Shown here piece after piece: positions 25,545-33,492 of a DNA stretch of 54,452 nt; position 1 is the first letter of the stretch, and every line of letters begins with the position of its first letter. The translations under genes were made by a program, and so were the position numbers. Below the pieces are notes generated by a model. It had not been told where the DNA came from. It saw only the letters and a list, made by a program, of their open reading frames with translations, and searched no databases. Source of the stretch: Nocardiopsis sp. NRRL B-16309. Lineage in GTDB: Bacteria > Actinomycetota > Actinomycetes > Streptosporangiales > Streptosporangiaceae. The stretch spans positions 1 through 54,452 of the forward strand of contig NZ_LGEC01000093.1 in the NCBI RefSeq assembly GCF_001279585.1, written 5' to 3'.

Positions 25545-26594
25545 GTGAAGAAGTGGATCATCACCGGGGTGGCGCTGGTCGCCGTCGCCGGACTCGTCGC
25601 CGCCGGATTCCTCCTGTTGCCGCGCCTGGTCGGCGGCGGCTCGGGCGAGGACATGGACTTCGGACAGGGCGCCCTCGACATCGGCGGCGCCCCCGTCGAG
25701 GTGGAACTGGGCGAGATCAGCTCCCTGCTGGTCCTGGACGCCACCGTGCGCGCCGAGGCCGGCGAGGACGTCGAGGCCCGCAACGGGGGCACGGTCACGC
25801 GCGTGTGGGTGACCGACGGCTCCCTCGTGGACAGCGGCGCCCCGATCCTCAACGTGGCGGTGCCGGACACGGCCGACGCAGACGGTGGGGACGACGACGG
25901 CGGCGGGGGCGGCGGGACCCGCGAGGTCAGCCTCTACGCGCCGGCGGAGGGCCGGGTGTCCGGGCTGGACGACATCCAGGTCGGCGACGTCCTGGAGCCC
26001 GGGACGGTCGCGGCCAACGTGGCCCCGGACGAGTTCCGGGCCGTGGCCTCCGTCCCGGCCAACGACCTCTACCGGTTCTACGAGGACCCGCACGACATCA
26101 TGCTGGAGATCACCGAGGGACCGCCCGCCGCCGAGTGCGAGTTCCTGTCCCTGGGCCCGGCCGAGGAGGGCACGGGCGGCGGTGAGGGCGAGGAGATCGC
26201 CGGCGAGGGCGGCGGCACCGGCGGCGGCTCCACCGAGCTGGCCTGCCGCGTCCCCTCCGACCTCCGGGTCTTCGAGGGCGTCACCGGCAAGATGTCCATC
26301 GCCACCGGCGGGGCGCAGAACGTCATGGTCATCCCGGTGACCGCGGTGCGCGGCACCAGCGAGAGCGGCGAGGTGATCGTGGTCGCCTCCGACGGCACCG
26401 AGGAGGTGCGCGAGGTCGAACTGGGCGTCTCCGACGGCACGTCGGTCGAGGTCGTCTCCGGGCTGAGCGTCGGCGACCAGGTGCTCGACCCGATCCCGCT
26501 CGACCCCCGCTTCGACGTACCCGGCGCGGTCGCGCCCGAGGACGAGTTCATGGACGAGGAGTACATGGAGTTCGAAGGCGAGGTGGTGGAGTAG
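25545..26594 (+). CDS. Membrane-fusion-type adaptor of MacAB-like exporter
   Basis: A 349-residue protein with an N-terminal membrane anchor (about 4-24). The lipoyl/biotinyl half-motif (VEARNGGTVTRVWVTDGSLVDSG) and its partner (SLYAPAEGRVSGL) are joined by an Asp/Gly-rich stretch of about 18 residues, not the long alpha-helical hairpin of Gram-negative MacA. A second Gly/Glu-rich insertion lies near residues 205-225. A C-terminal beta-barrel/membrane-proximal region (VMVIPVTAV...VELGVSDG) follows. GTG 25545 has AGGAGA upstream. It overlaps the ATPase start by one base. Confidence 0.85.
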   Translation: MKKWIITGVALVAVAGLVAAGFLLLPRLVGGGSGEDMDFGQGALDIGGAPVEVELGEISSLLVLDATVRAEAGEDVEARNGGTVTRVWVTDGSLVDSGAPILNVAVPDTADADGGDDDGGGGGGTREVSLYAPAEGRVSGLDDIQVGDVLEPGTVAANVAPDEFRAVASVPANDLYRFYEDPHDIMLEITEGPPAAECEFLSLGPAEEGTGGGEGEEIAGEGGGTGGGSTELACRVPSDLRVFEGVTGKMSIATGGAQNVMVIPVTAVRGTSESGEVIVVASDGTEEVREVELGVSDGTSVEVVSGLSVGDQVLDPIPLDPRFDVPGAVAPEDEFMDEEYMEFEGEVVE

Positions 26595-27316
26595 TGGCCG
26601 CCTCCCCCGCCGGGTTCCCCGCGCCCGTGCCCGCGCCGCCCGGGCGCGAGCCGCTGCTGCGGGTGGAGCACCTCACCCGGCACTTCACGGTGTCCGGGAC
26701 GCGGATCGACGTCCTGCACGACTGCACGTTCCAGGTGACGCGCGGCGAGGTCGTGGCCATCGTCGGCCAGTCCGGTTCCGGCAAGTCCACGCTGCTCAAC
26801 CTGCTCGGGCTGCTCGACCGGCCCAGCGGCGGGACCTACGTGTTCGACGGCGTGGACACCACCCGGCTGGGCGAGGGGCGCCGCTCCCGCCTCAGGGGCG
26901 AGGGCGTCGGCTTCGTGTTCCAGCAGTTCCACCTGCTGGAGCGGCGCACGGCGCTGGCGAACGTGTGCGTGCCCCTGGTGCTGGCCGGTGTGCCGCTGCT
27001 GACCCGGCGGTCCCGCGCCCGCGCGCTCCTGGAGGACGTGGGGCTGGGGCACCGGCTGCACTCGCAGCCGCACCAGCTCTCCGGCGGTGAGCAGCAGCGT
27101 GTGGCGCTGGCGCGCGCCCTGAGCCGGGAACCCGCGCTCATCCTCGCCGACGAGCCCACGGGCGCCCTGGACGCCGCCAGCAGCACGATGATCATGGACC
27201 AGCTCCTGGAGCAGGCCCGCCTGCGCGACGCGGCGGTGGTCGTGGTGACCCACGACCCCAAGGTCGCCGAACGGGCCGACCACGTCGTGGAACTGGTCGA
27301 GGGCCGCACCCTCTGA
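26594..27316 (+). CDS. ABC transporter ATP-binding protein, MacB/LolD type
   Basis: A 240-residue ATPase. Walker A is GQSGSGKST (58-66), the Q-loop is FQQFHLLERRTALANV, the signature is LSGGEQQR, Walker B is ALILADEPT, and the switch is VTHD. The FQQFxLL and EPTGALD patterns are typical of the MacB/LolD/FtsE group that pairs with FtsX-type permeases. GTG 26594 overlaps the preceding TAG by one base, so the three exporter genes are tightly coupled. A strong terminator follows the stop by 4 nt. Confidence 0.95.
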   Translation: MAASPAGFPAPVPAPPGREPLLRVEHLTRHFTVSGTRIDVLHDCTFQVTRGEVVAIVGQSGSGKSTLLNLLGLLDRPSGGTYVFDGVDTTRLGEGRRSRLRGEGVGFVFQQFHLLERRTALANVCVPLVLAGVPLLTRRSRARALLEDVGLGHRLHSQPHQLSGGEQQRVALARALSREPALILADEPTGALDAASSTMIMDQLLEQARLRDAAVVVVTHDPKVAERADHVVELVEGRTL

Positions 27317-27320
27317 CAGG

Positions 27321-27355
27321 AAGGGGCGGGCCCGGAAACACCGGGCCCGCCCCTT
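27321..27355 (+). terminator. Strong hairpin terminator of exporter operon
   Basis: Arms 27321-27335 and 27341-27355 are a perfect 15-bp pair with an AAACA loop. It closes the lipoprotein/exporter region. Confidence 0.85.
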
Positions 27356-27390
27356 TCGCCATTCACCGGCCGGAAATGGTCGGCACAACG

Positions 27391-27424
27391 AAAAACACCG
27401 GGTGGATTTCTCCACCCGGTGTTT
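27391..27424 (-). terminator. Rho-independent terminator of first tRNA gene
   Basis: A perfect 14-bp stem (27393-27406 with 27411-27424) with a GAAA loop on the minus strand starts 3 nt after the tRNA CCA end and runs into TTTTT. This is a textbook intrinsic terminator. Confidence 0.85.
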
Positions 27425-27427
27425 CCT

Positions 27428-27504
27428 TGGTAGCGGGGACAGGATTTGAACCTGCGACCTCTGGGTTATGAGCCCAGCGAGCTACCGAACTGCTCCACCC
27501 CGCG
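27428..27504 (-). tRNA. Initiator tRNA-fMet (CAT), copy 1, CCA encoded
   Basis: On the minus strand the gene begins CGCGGGGTGG and folds as a cloverleaf with anticodon CAT. It has the three consecutive G-C pairs at the base of the anticodon stem (GGG...CCC) and a C1-U72 mismatch, both marks of an initiator tRNA. CCA is encoded at 27428-27430. It has its own promoter and terminator. Confidence 0.95.
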
Positions 27505-27515
27505 TCGTGATCCCT

Positions 27516-27544
27516 ATTCTAGGGCCTTTCACCCTCGGTGGCAA
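27516..27544 (-). promoter_or_regulatory. Promoter of first initiator tRNA
   Basis: TTGCCA (27539-27544), a 17-bp spacer and TAGAAT (27516-27521) form a near-consensus housekeeping promoter that would start just before the tRNA. Confidence 0.75.
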
Positions 27545-27673
27545 ATCGCTTTTCCGAAGAACACGATTCCGGGATCCACCGGCGATCCGACCTTTCGGCC
27601 TGATCTTCACCCAGTCTAACAGGGCGTGAACCCCGTTCTGACCGTTCCGGCGCCGCAGCGCCGGTAAAAGCAC

Positions 27674-27699
27674 CGGACCCGGGATTTCTCCCGGGTCCG
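27674..27699 (-). terminator. Rho-independent terminator of second tRNA gene
   Basis: An 11-bp stem (27674-27684 with 27689-27699) with a GAAA loop, 7 nt after the tRNA body. It is followed on the minus strand by GTGCTTTT. Confidence 0.75.
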
Positions 27700-27706
27700 T
27701 TCTTCG

Positions 27707-27780
27707 TAGCGGGGACAGGATTTGAACCTGCGACCTCTGGGTTATGAGCCCAGCGAGCTACCGAACTGCTCCACCCCGCG
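27707..27780 (-). tRNA. Initiator tRNA-fMet (CAT), copy 2, CCA not encoded
   Basis: The 74-nt body is identical to copy 1, including C1-U72 and anticodon CAT. The bases after A73 are CGA, so CCA must be added by nucleotidyltransferase. It has its own promoter and terminator. The flanks differ from those of copy 1, so the duplication is either old or limited to the tRNA body. Confidence 0.95.
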
Positions 27781-27793
27781 TCGTTGTGTTCTC

Positions 27794-27822
27794 AGAGTAG
27801 CGTGCCTGGGCGCGGAACCCAA
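27794..27822 (-). promoter_or_regulatory. Promoter of second initiator tRNA
   Basis: TTGGGT (27817-27822), a 17-bp spacer and TACTCT (27794-27799) lie just upstream of the tRNA. Confidence 0.65.
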
Positions 27823-27903
27823 ATCGACGCGGGGAGACCTGGCGCACGCGAACGGGGCGGGACCCGAAGGCCCCGCCCCGCCGCGTGAACGCACGCTCGG
27901 GCG

Positions 27904-30900
27904 CTACTCGTTCATCGACTCCTCGATGGCTTCGAGGGCCTCGCGCAGGCGCTCGTCCGCCTCCTCCTGCGACTCCTGGCTGTCCTCCCAGGCCTCCACG
28001 GCCTCGTCGAGGGCGTCGGTGAGGTCCTGGTTCGGGGACTCCTCACCGGAGCCGCCCTCGGCCGGCTCCTCCTCCGAGGGCTCCGCGTCGCCCTCCTCCA
28101 GGGGCGCCTCACCCTCCTCGAAGAGGTTGTTCAGGGCCTCCTGGAGGTTGCTGCCGATGGCCACCTCCTCACCGAAGCCGACCATCACCTGCTGCAGCAG
28201 CGGGAAGGAGGCGGCTCCGCCGCCACCCGCCTGCACGTACAGCGGCTCAACGTAGAGCAGGCCCTCCGCGAACGGCAGGGTGAGCAGGTTGCCCCGGGTC
28301 ACCTCGGCGTTGGACTGCTCCAGCGGGAGCAGGACCTCGCGGACGGCCGCGTCGGCGTCGAAGGCGTTCTGCACCTGCCCGGGACCGAAGATCACCGTGC
28401 TGCGCGGCAGCTCCAGCAGCCGCAGCTGGCCGTAGCTCTCCGACTGCGGGTTGCTGTTCACCGCCATGAACGCCGCGATGTTCTCACGGCCGCGCGGGAC
28501 GAAGGTGCTCGTCAGCGAGAAGTTCGGCTCCTCCTCGCCCGGGTACCGGATCGTCTGCCGGTAGGGCGGCTCCGGGGCCTCGGTCTCGTTGGTGGGGTCG
28601 GTCGGCACGGACCAGAAGTCCTGGCCGCCGTAGTAGGACGACGCGTCCGTGACGTGGTACTCGCGCATGATCTCGCGCTGCACCTTGAACAGGTCGTCCG
28701 GGTAGCGGACGTGGTCGAGGAGGTCCTCGCTCATCTCGTCCCGGTCCGTCATGATGCCCGGGAACGCGCCCATCCACGTCTGGAGGACGGGGTCCTCCTC
28801 GTCCCACGCGTACAGGGTCACCGTGCCGTCGTGGGCGTCGACGGTCGCCTTCACCGAGTTGCGGATGTAGTTGACCTCGTTGCCGGGCAGTGCCCCGACC
28901 TGCTGCGCCGAACCGTCGGTGAAGCTGTCGGTCACCGCCTGGGTGAAGTCGATCCGGTTCGCGTACGGGTAGCCGTCGGACGTGGTGTAGGCGTCCACGA
29001 TCCACACGACCTTGCCGTCGACCACGGCCGGGTACGGGCTGCTGTCGGTGGTGAGGAACGGCGCGACCTTCTCGACGCGCTCCACCGGGTCGCGCTCGTA
29101 GATGATCCGCGAGTCGCTGGAGATCGCGCTGTTGAGCAGGATGTTCGGTTCCTGGTACTTGATGGCGTACAGGATCCGGTCGAAGAAGCTGCTCAGCTGG
29201 ACGCCGCCGTCGCCGGCGTAGTTGTTGTAGGCCTGCGAGGTGCTCCCCTCGCCGCCCTCTTCGCCGTCCTCGGCCGGGGACTCCTCCGCGGCCGGCGACT
29301 CCTCGGCGGCCGGGGCCTCCTCGTCCTCGGCCTCGCCGGGCGCCCGCGCCTCGTCGGCGGAGGGGCTGGGCGAGGCGTCCACCGCGTCGTCCAGGGTGGG
29401 CACGTCCTCGGTGTCCTCCTCGGCGTCGAGCGGGTAGTCGTACTCCTGCTCGGCCTCGACGATGACGTAGTCGGCGCCCTCGCGGCCGTAGTAGATCCGC
29501 GGCTCGTACTCGCCCACGACGTCGCTCAGCTCACCGCGCGGCGGGATGTTGTACTCCGTGAAGACCGGACGGCCCTCGGCGTCGATGAGGTTGCCCGCGG
29601 CGGCCACCATGCCGTAGCCGTGCGTGTAGATCAGGTGCCGGTTCAGCCAGTTGTCCTGGTCGTCCGGGGGCCCGTCGAGCTCGCGGACGGCGACGATCGT
29701 GTCGATGAGGTTGCCCTCGGCGTCCGGGTAGCGGTCGACCTCCAGCACGTCGGGGAACTGGTAGAACCCGCGGACCTGCTGCATCTGCTGGAAGGTCTGC
29801 GACACGACCGAGGGGTCGGCCAGGCGGACGCTGGGGATGTCGTCGGCGGCGGCCGACAGCTCCTGCGGCGTCAGCTCCGTGGTCGCGTCGTAGGTCTCGA
29901 CCTCGGCGTCGGCGATGTCGTACGCGTCGCGCGTGGACTCGATGTTGCGCTCGATGTACGGGCTCTCCAGGCGCTGCTCGTTCGGGCCGACCTGGAAGCG
30001 CTGGACGATCTCCGGGTAGGCCACGCCCACCAGCACCGCGGACAGCACCAGCAGTCCGAGGCTGGCCATGGGGACCATGGTGTTCTTGAAGTAGATGTTG
30101 GCGAAGAACAGCACCGCGCAGATCACGGAGATGACCGTGAGGATCACCAGGGCGGTCGAGACCGCGTTCACGTCGGTGTACGAGGCACCGAACGTGTAGC
30201 CGCGCTCGGAGAAGACCAGTCCGTAGCGGTCCAGCCAGTACGATCCGGCGCGCAGCAGCACGAAGACGCCCAGCAGCACCGACAGGTGCACCCGGGCGGC
30301 GGGGGTGGCGCGCTGGCCGGAGTCGTTCTGCAGGCGGACACCGCCGTACAGGTAGTGCACGACGACCGCGGCGATGAACGCCAGGATCACGGCGGCGTAG
30401 AGGTAGCCGAGCAGGATCCGCAGGAACGGGTAGACGAAGGCGAAGAACGCGACGTCCATACCGAACTCGGGGTCGGCCACGCCGAAGTCGACGGAGTTGA
30501 CGAACTGCAGGTAGGAGCGCCAGTCACCGCCGGCCGCGGCTCCCGCCAGCAGGGCGAGGGCGCCGACCGTGATCCAGAAGAAGAGCTTGCGGTGGGGGTC
30601 GATGGACTGCCGGTAGCGGTCCAGCCCCTGCTGCTCCAGGCTCATGGGGCGCACCCCGGGCCGGGAGCGGTAGGCGAAGAAGATGCTGGCGCCGACGATG
30701 ATGCCCATGACCAGCGCCGCGACGGCGAAGAGCAGGACTCGGGTCCACAGCTGGGTCAGGAAGACCGTGGAGAATCCGACGGCGTTGAACCACTTGTAGT
30801 CGGTCCAGAAGTTCGCGGCGAACATCAGCGCCGCGATGATGACGACCACGGTCGCCGCGACTGGCGCGAGCAACCTTGATCGGCGAGGCATACGCGCAGG

Positions 30901-30927
30901 TGGTGCGCCGGGCGATCGGAAGCTCAC
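27904..30927 (-). CDS. UPF0182 family large membrane protein
   Basis: A 1007-residue protein of the UPF0182 family (PF03699). The first ~320 residues hold about seven transmembrane helices. The remaining ~690 residues form a large extracytoplasmic domain containing an acidic Ser/Glu/Ala-rich insertion (about 500-570) and a very acidic C-terminal tail. Function is not established. The M. tuberculosis relative is Rv3193c, which neighbours the same PDZ protease gene as here. GTG 30927 has GAGGGGGAGG just upstream; an ATG at codon 13 lacks any ribosome site. Confidence 0.93.
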   Translation of the reverse strand: MSFRSPGAPPARMPRRSRLLAPVAATVVVIIAALMFAANFWTDYKWFNAVGFSTVFLTQLWTRVLLFAVAALVMGIIVGASIFFAYRSRPGVRPMSLEQQGLDRYRQSIDPHRKLFFWITVGALALLAGAAAGGDWRSYLQFVNSVDFGVADPEFGMDVAFFAFVYPFLRILLGYLYAAVILAFIAAVVVHYLYGGVRLQNDSGQRATPAARVHLSVLLGVFVLLRAGSYWLDRYGLVFSERGYTFGASYTDVNAVSTALVILTVISVICAVLFFANIYFKNTMVPMASLGLLVLSAVLVGVAYPEIVQRFQVGPNEQRLESPYIERNIESTRDAYDIADAEVETYDATTELTPQELSAAADDIPSVRLADPSVVSQTFQQMQQVRGFYQFPDVLEVDRYPDAEGNLIDTIVAVRELDGPPDDQDNWLNRHLIYTHGYGMVAAAGNLIDAEGRPVFTEYNIPPRGELSDVVGEYEPRIYYGREGADYVIVEAEQEYDYPLDAEEDTEDVPTLDDAVDASPSPSADEARAPGEAEDEEAPAAEESPAAEESPAEDGEEGGEGSTSQAYNNYAGDGGVQLSSFFDRILYAIKYQEPNILLNSAISSDSRIIYERDPVERVEKVAPFLTTDSSPYPAVVDGKVVWIVDAYTTSDGYPYANRIDFTQAVTDSFTDGSAQQVGALPGNEVNYIRNSVKATVDAHDGTVTLYAWDEEDPVLQTWMGAFPGIMTDRDEMSEDLLDHVRYPDDLFKVQREIMREYHVTDASSYYGGQDFWSVPTDPTNETEAPEPPYRQTIRYPGEEEPNFSLTSTFVPRGRENIAAFMAVNSNPQSESYGQLRLLELPRSTVIFGPGQVQNAFDADAAVREVLLPLEQSNAEVTRGNLLTLPFAEGLLYVEPLYVQAGGGGAASFPLLQQVMVGFGEEVAIGSNLQEALNNLFEEGEAPLEEGDAEPSEEEPAEGGSGEESPNQDLTDALDEAVEAWEDSQESQEEADERLREALEAIEESMNE

Positions 30928-31137
30928 GCCTCCCCCTCGTTCTGGCTTGGTAGGTGCGTTCGGTGCGCGTGGGGCGCCTTCATCAGTGAGAACTTATGCG
31001 GTGTCCGCCGGGTTCCCGAAATCACCCCGCACCGGGTGACAAGGCGGCATCGGTGGTGTATCGGAGACGTATCCATCCGTCGGCTGACCATGTGAGCGAC
31101 CCTACTGGCCGGGAAGGGGGGGCGGCGAGGTTCGCTC

Positions 31138-31674
31138 ATGGGCCACTATGGGAACGTGTCGAACATTCGCGAAGCCGTCATGGACCTCGAACGCCACGCA
31201 GCCGAACAGGGCTGGGACCGGCCGCTGGGGCTGTACGCCCTGGTGCCCACCGCCGACCTGTTGAAGGCGGAGCCGGCGCTGGCGAACCTGCTGGGGATCG
31301 ACTCCCCCACCGACCCGGGCGAGCTGACCCCGGTGGAGCAGGACCCGCTGCCCCAGGACGTCCCCCTGGAGGAGGCGCTCGGACGCATCCTCTGGCCGGA
31401 GGGCGTGGCCGGGTGCGCCCTGGTCATGGAGCGCCTGGCGGTGAAGGGCTCCGACGAGACCCTCGCCGCGGGCGAGGACCCCGCCGCCTCCGGTCGCGAG
31501 ACCGAGGAGATCCGCATGGTGGCGGGCGTGATGCGGGACGGGTCGCGGCACTGCGCGATGCGCATGCGCAGCCACGACTCCGAGTCGGAGGTGCTCAACG
31601 GCGCCGACCTGATCCCGGCCCTGACCTCCGCGCTCGCCCTCACCCTGGACCTGGACGAGTCGCCCGGGTCCTGA
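31138..31674 (+). CDS. PPA1309 family protein
   Basis: A 178-residue cytosolic protein of the actinobacterial PPA1309 family. Conserved-looking parts are GWDRPLGLYALVPTADLL, a WPEGVAGCALVMERL segment and VMRDGSRHCAMRMRSHD. No catalytic motif is known. ATG 31138 has GAGG 7 nt upstream; GTG 31156 is an alternative six codons in. It is divergent from UPF0182 and ends 2 nt from the stop of the PDZ protease gene, so the two genes converge. Confidence 0.85.
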   Translation: MGHYGNVSNIREAVMDLERHAAEQGWDRPLGLYALVPTADLLKAEPALANLLGIDSPTDPGELTPVEQDPLPQDVPLEEALGRILWPEGVAGCALVMERLAVKGSDETLAAGEDPAASGRETEEIRMVAGVMRDGSRHCAMRMRSHDSESEVLNGADLIPALTSALALTLDLDESPGS

Positions 31675-31676
31675 AC

Positions 31677-32753
31677 TCACTCCTGGCAGCGGGGCAGCTC
31701 GCCCTCTCCGGTGCGGATGGTCTCCAGGGCGTCGACCGCGTCGGTGAGGGTCTCCACCCGCACCACGTCGAGTTCGTCGTAGGCGGCCGACTGGAAGACC
31801 TGTGAGCAGCTCTCGGCGGCGACGAGGAAGTAGTCGGCCCCGTCCCGCCGTGCGCTCACCATCTTCTGGGGGATCCCGCTGATGCCGCCGATCTGGCCGG
31901 CGGAGGTGATGGTGCCCGAGCCGGCGACGTTCGCGCCGCCGGTGAGGCTCTCCTCGGTGAGGCGGTCCATGATGCCGAGCGAGAACATCATGCCGGCGCT
32001 GGGGCCGCCGATGTCGCCGACGGAGATCTCCACCTCGACCGGGAAGTCCATGTCGTCGGCGATGAGCACGCCGACGGCGGCGCCGTTGTCGCCCTGGTGG
32101 GTCTCCATCTCCACGTCGACGGTCTCGCCGTCCCGGTCCAGCGTCAGCTCCACCGGTTCCCCCGGCTCCCGCGAGCTCACCCACTCCACGACGGCGGCGC
32201 TGCCCACCAGCTCCTCGTCGCCCGAGGCGGTGGTGGGAACGGTGCGGCCGTCGACCGCGACGATGACGTCGCCCGTCTCGACGACACCGTGCGCCGGCAT
32301 GTCCTCCACGGTGTCGGCCACCTGCGGGACGGCGTCGTAGGCGATGCCGAGCTGACTGAGCGCGGCGGCCGTCGCGTCGGTCTGGGAGTCGTTCATCTGT
32401 ACCGTCTGGCGCTCGCTGACCTCCTCCGGCGACCGGCCCGCCGGGAACAGCAGCTCCTCGGGCAGGACCGCCTGCGTGGGCGAGAGCCAGGCGGTGACCA
32501 GCGTGAAGAAGTTGAGCCGGTGGTCGGGTCCGCCCGCGTACTGGACGGTCACCATGGAGAGCGCGCCGTCATCGTGCTCGTAGCTCTCGGCGCCCTCGAC
32601 GGTGATGACGGGTTCGCCGCGCAGCTCCCCGACCGTGTTGACCGTGACGCCGGGCGCGGCCACGAGGTAGGGCAGGGGAAGCAGCAGACCAGCGGCCCCG
32701 GTCCCCACCAGGAGGATGAGCGCGACAACGAGGGTCATGACACGACGAACCAT
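31677..32753 (-). CDS. Membrane-anchored PDZ / Lon-like serine protease
   Basis: A 358-residue protein with one N-terminal membrane helix (about 5-30), an extracytoplasmic PDZ domain (about 130-220), and a C-terminal Lon-type (S16) protease domain. The catalytic dyad is S252 (GGPSAGMM) and K297 (IPQKMV). There is no ATPase domain, so it acts outside the membrane without ATP. The M. tuberculosis equivalent is Rv3194c. ATG 32753 has AAGGTG upstream; the same bases include TAAGGT 7 nt away, which fits a leaderless start as well. Upstream lies a 739-nt gene-free repeat region. Confidence 0.93.
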   Translation of the reverse strand: MVRRVMTLVVALILLVGTGAAGLLLPLPYLVAAPGVTVNTVGELRGEPVITVEGAESYEHDDGALSMVTVQYAGGPDHRLNFFTLVTAWLSPTQAVLPEELLFPAGRSPEEVSERQTVQMNDSQTDATAAALSQLGIAYDAVPQVADTVEDMPAHGVVETGDVIVAVDGRTVPTTASGDEELVGSAAVVEWVSSREPGEPVELTLDRDGETVDVEMETHQGDNGAAVGVLIADDMDFPVEVEISVGDIGGPSAGMMFSLGIMDRLTEESLTGGANVAGSGTITSAGQIGGISGIPQKMVSARRDGADYFLVAAESCSQVFQSAAYDELDVVRVETLTDAVDALETIRTGEGELPRCQE

Positions 32754-32760
32754 GATGCAC

Positions 32761-32766
32761 ACCTTA
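32761..32766 (-). promoter_or_regulatory. TAAGGT, -10 box or ribosome site of PDZ protease gene
   Basis: TAAGGT ends 7 nt before ATG 32753. It can act as a -10 box of a leaderless mRNA, or its AAGGT part as a ribosome site. Confidence 0.35.
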
Positions 32767-32881
32767 TGGCCGTCGGCGGGTTCGGGGCGCTTCACGCCGG
32801 AAGGGATCGGGGCGCTTCACGCCGGGTCCTTCGTCGTCGCTACTGCCTGGCTCGCAAGCTCGCTGGCGGCAGAGACTCCTC

Positions 32882-32929
32882 CTGCAGGCACCGGCGCGCC
32901 CCTCACTGCAGGCACCGGCGCGCCCCTCA
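32882..32929. repeat. Two direct copies of a 24-bp unit
   Basis: CTGCAGGCACCGGCGCGCCC followed by CTCA occurs at 32882-32905 and 32906-32929. A diverged inverted copy (GAGGGGCGCGCCAGTG then CTGCAG) lies at about 33243-33266. Confidence 0.75.
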
Positions 32930-32932
32930 CCC

Positions 32933-32974
32933 CTGTGCTTTCTTTGGGCCGCCGCTCGTTCCTCGCTTCGGCCC
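32933..32974 (-). repeat. 42-bp dispersed element, inverted copy
   Basis: On the minus strand this reads GGGCCGAAGCGAGGAACGAG, then CGGCGGCCC, then AAAGAAAGCACAG. Plus-strand copies occur at 33357-33492 (expanded), 54229-54270 and 54367-54408. GGGCC and GGCCC bracket the core as a short inverted repeat. Confidence 0.8.
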
Positions 32975-33111
32975 GACCAACCCCCCAGTGGTCCCCAAGA
33001 GCGCATCGCTCACGTCCAACCCCCCAGCGGTGCCGGTGGCCCCGCCTGTACCCGCCCAACCCCCTGTGCCTCAAGGCCAGCGGGTGGAAGCCGCACGACC
33101 CGGCCCACCTC

Positions 33112-33225
33112 GACCCCAAGGGGTGAGACGTGGCCGTTCAGCCCGCCCTCAACCCCAGGGGGTTGAAGGTGGCCGTTCAACCCGCGGAACCCCAGGGGGT
33201 GAGAGGTGGCCGTTCAGGTGGCGGG
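33112..33225. repeat. 37-39 bp tandem repeat, three copies
   Basis: Units start at 33112, 33151 and 33188. Each has ACCCCAGGGGGT-like sequence followed by GAGGTGGCCGTTCA-like sequence. They lie in the 739-nt gene-free stretch between moaE and the PDZ protease gene, which consists largely of repeats. Confidence 0.7.
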
Positions 33226-33356
33226 TGTGCAGGGGGGTTCGCGAGGGGCGCGCCAGTGTTCTGCAGGAGGAGACGGGGCCGCCGCGAGGAACGAGCAAGG
33301 CAAGTCGACGACGAAGAACGCTGGCTACTCGGCGCCCTACTCGGCGCCCCGAGCAC

Positions 33357-33492
33357 GGGCCAAAGCGAGGAACGAGCGGAGGCCCCAGAAAACACAGAGC
33401 GGAGGCCCCAGAAAACACAGAGCGGAGGCCCCCAGAAAACACAGAGCGGAGGCCCCCAGAAAACACAGCACGGAGGCCCAAAGAAAGCACAG
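33357..33492 (+). repeat. 42-bp dispersed element expanded by 23/24-bp tandem units
   Basis: The core GGGCCAAAGCGAGGAACGAG starts at 33357. Five units of GCGGAGGCCCCAGAAAACAC-type then run from 33376 to 33492 (starts 33376, 33399, 33422, 33446 and 33470). The last unit ends AAAGAAAGCACAG, exactly as the single-copy elements end. The array directly abuts the moaE stop codon at 33493. Confidence 0.8.

Noticed and set aside
28654..30879. Plus-strand frame of about 740 codons antisense to UPF0182
   Set aside because: Val/Asp/His/Gly-rich shadow of a well-recognised gene.
33376..33492. Possible CRISPR array
   Set aside because: Units are 23-24 bp joined head to tail with no variable spacers, and no cas genes are present.
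32754..33492. Insertion sequence or transposon remnant
   Set aside because: No transposase fragment and no terminal inverted repeats with target duplication; the structure is made of short repeats only.
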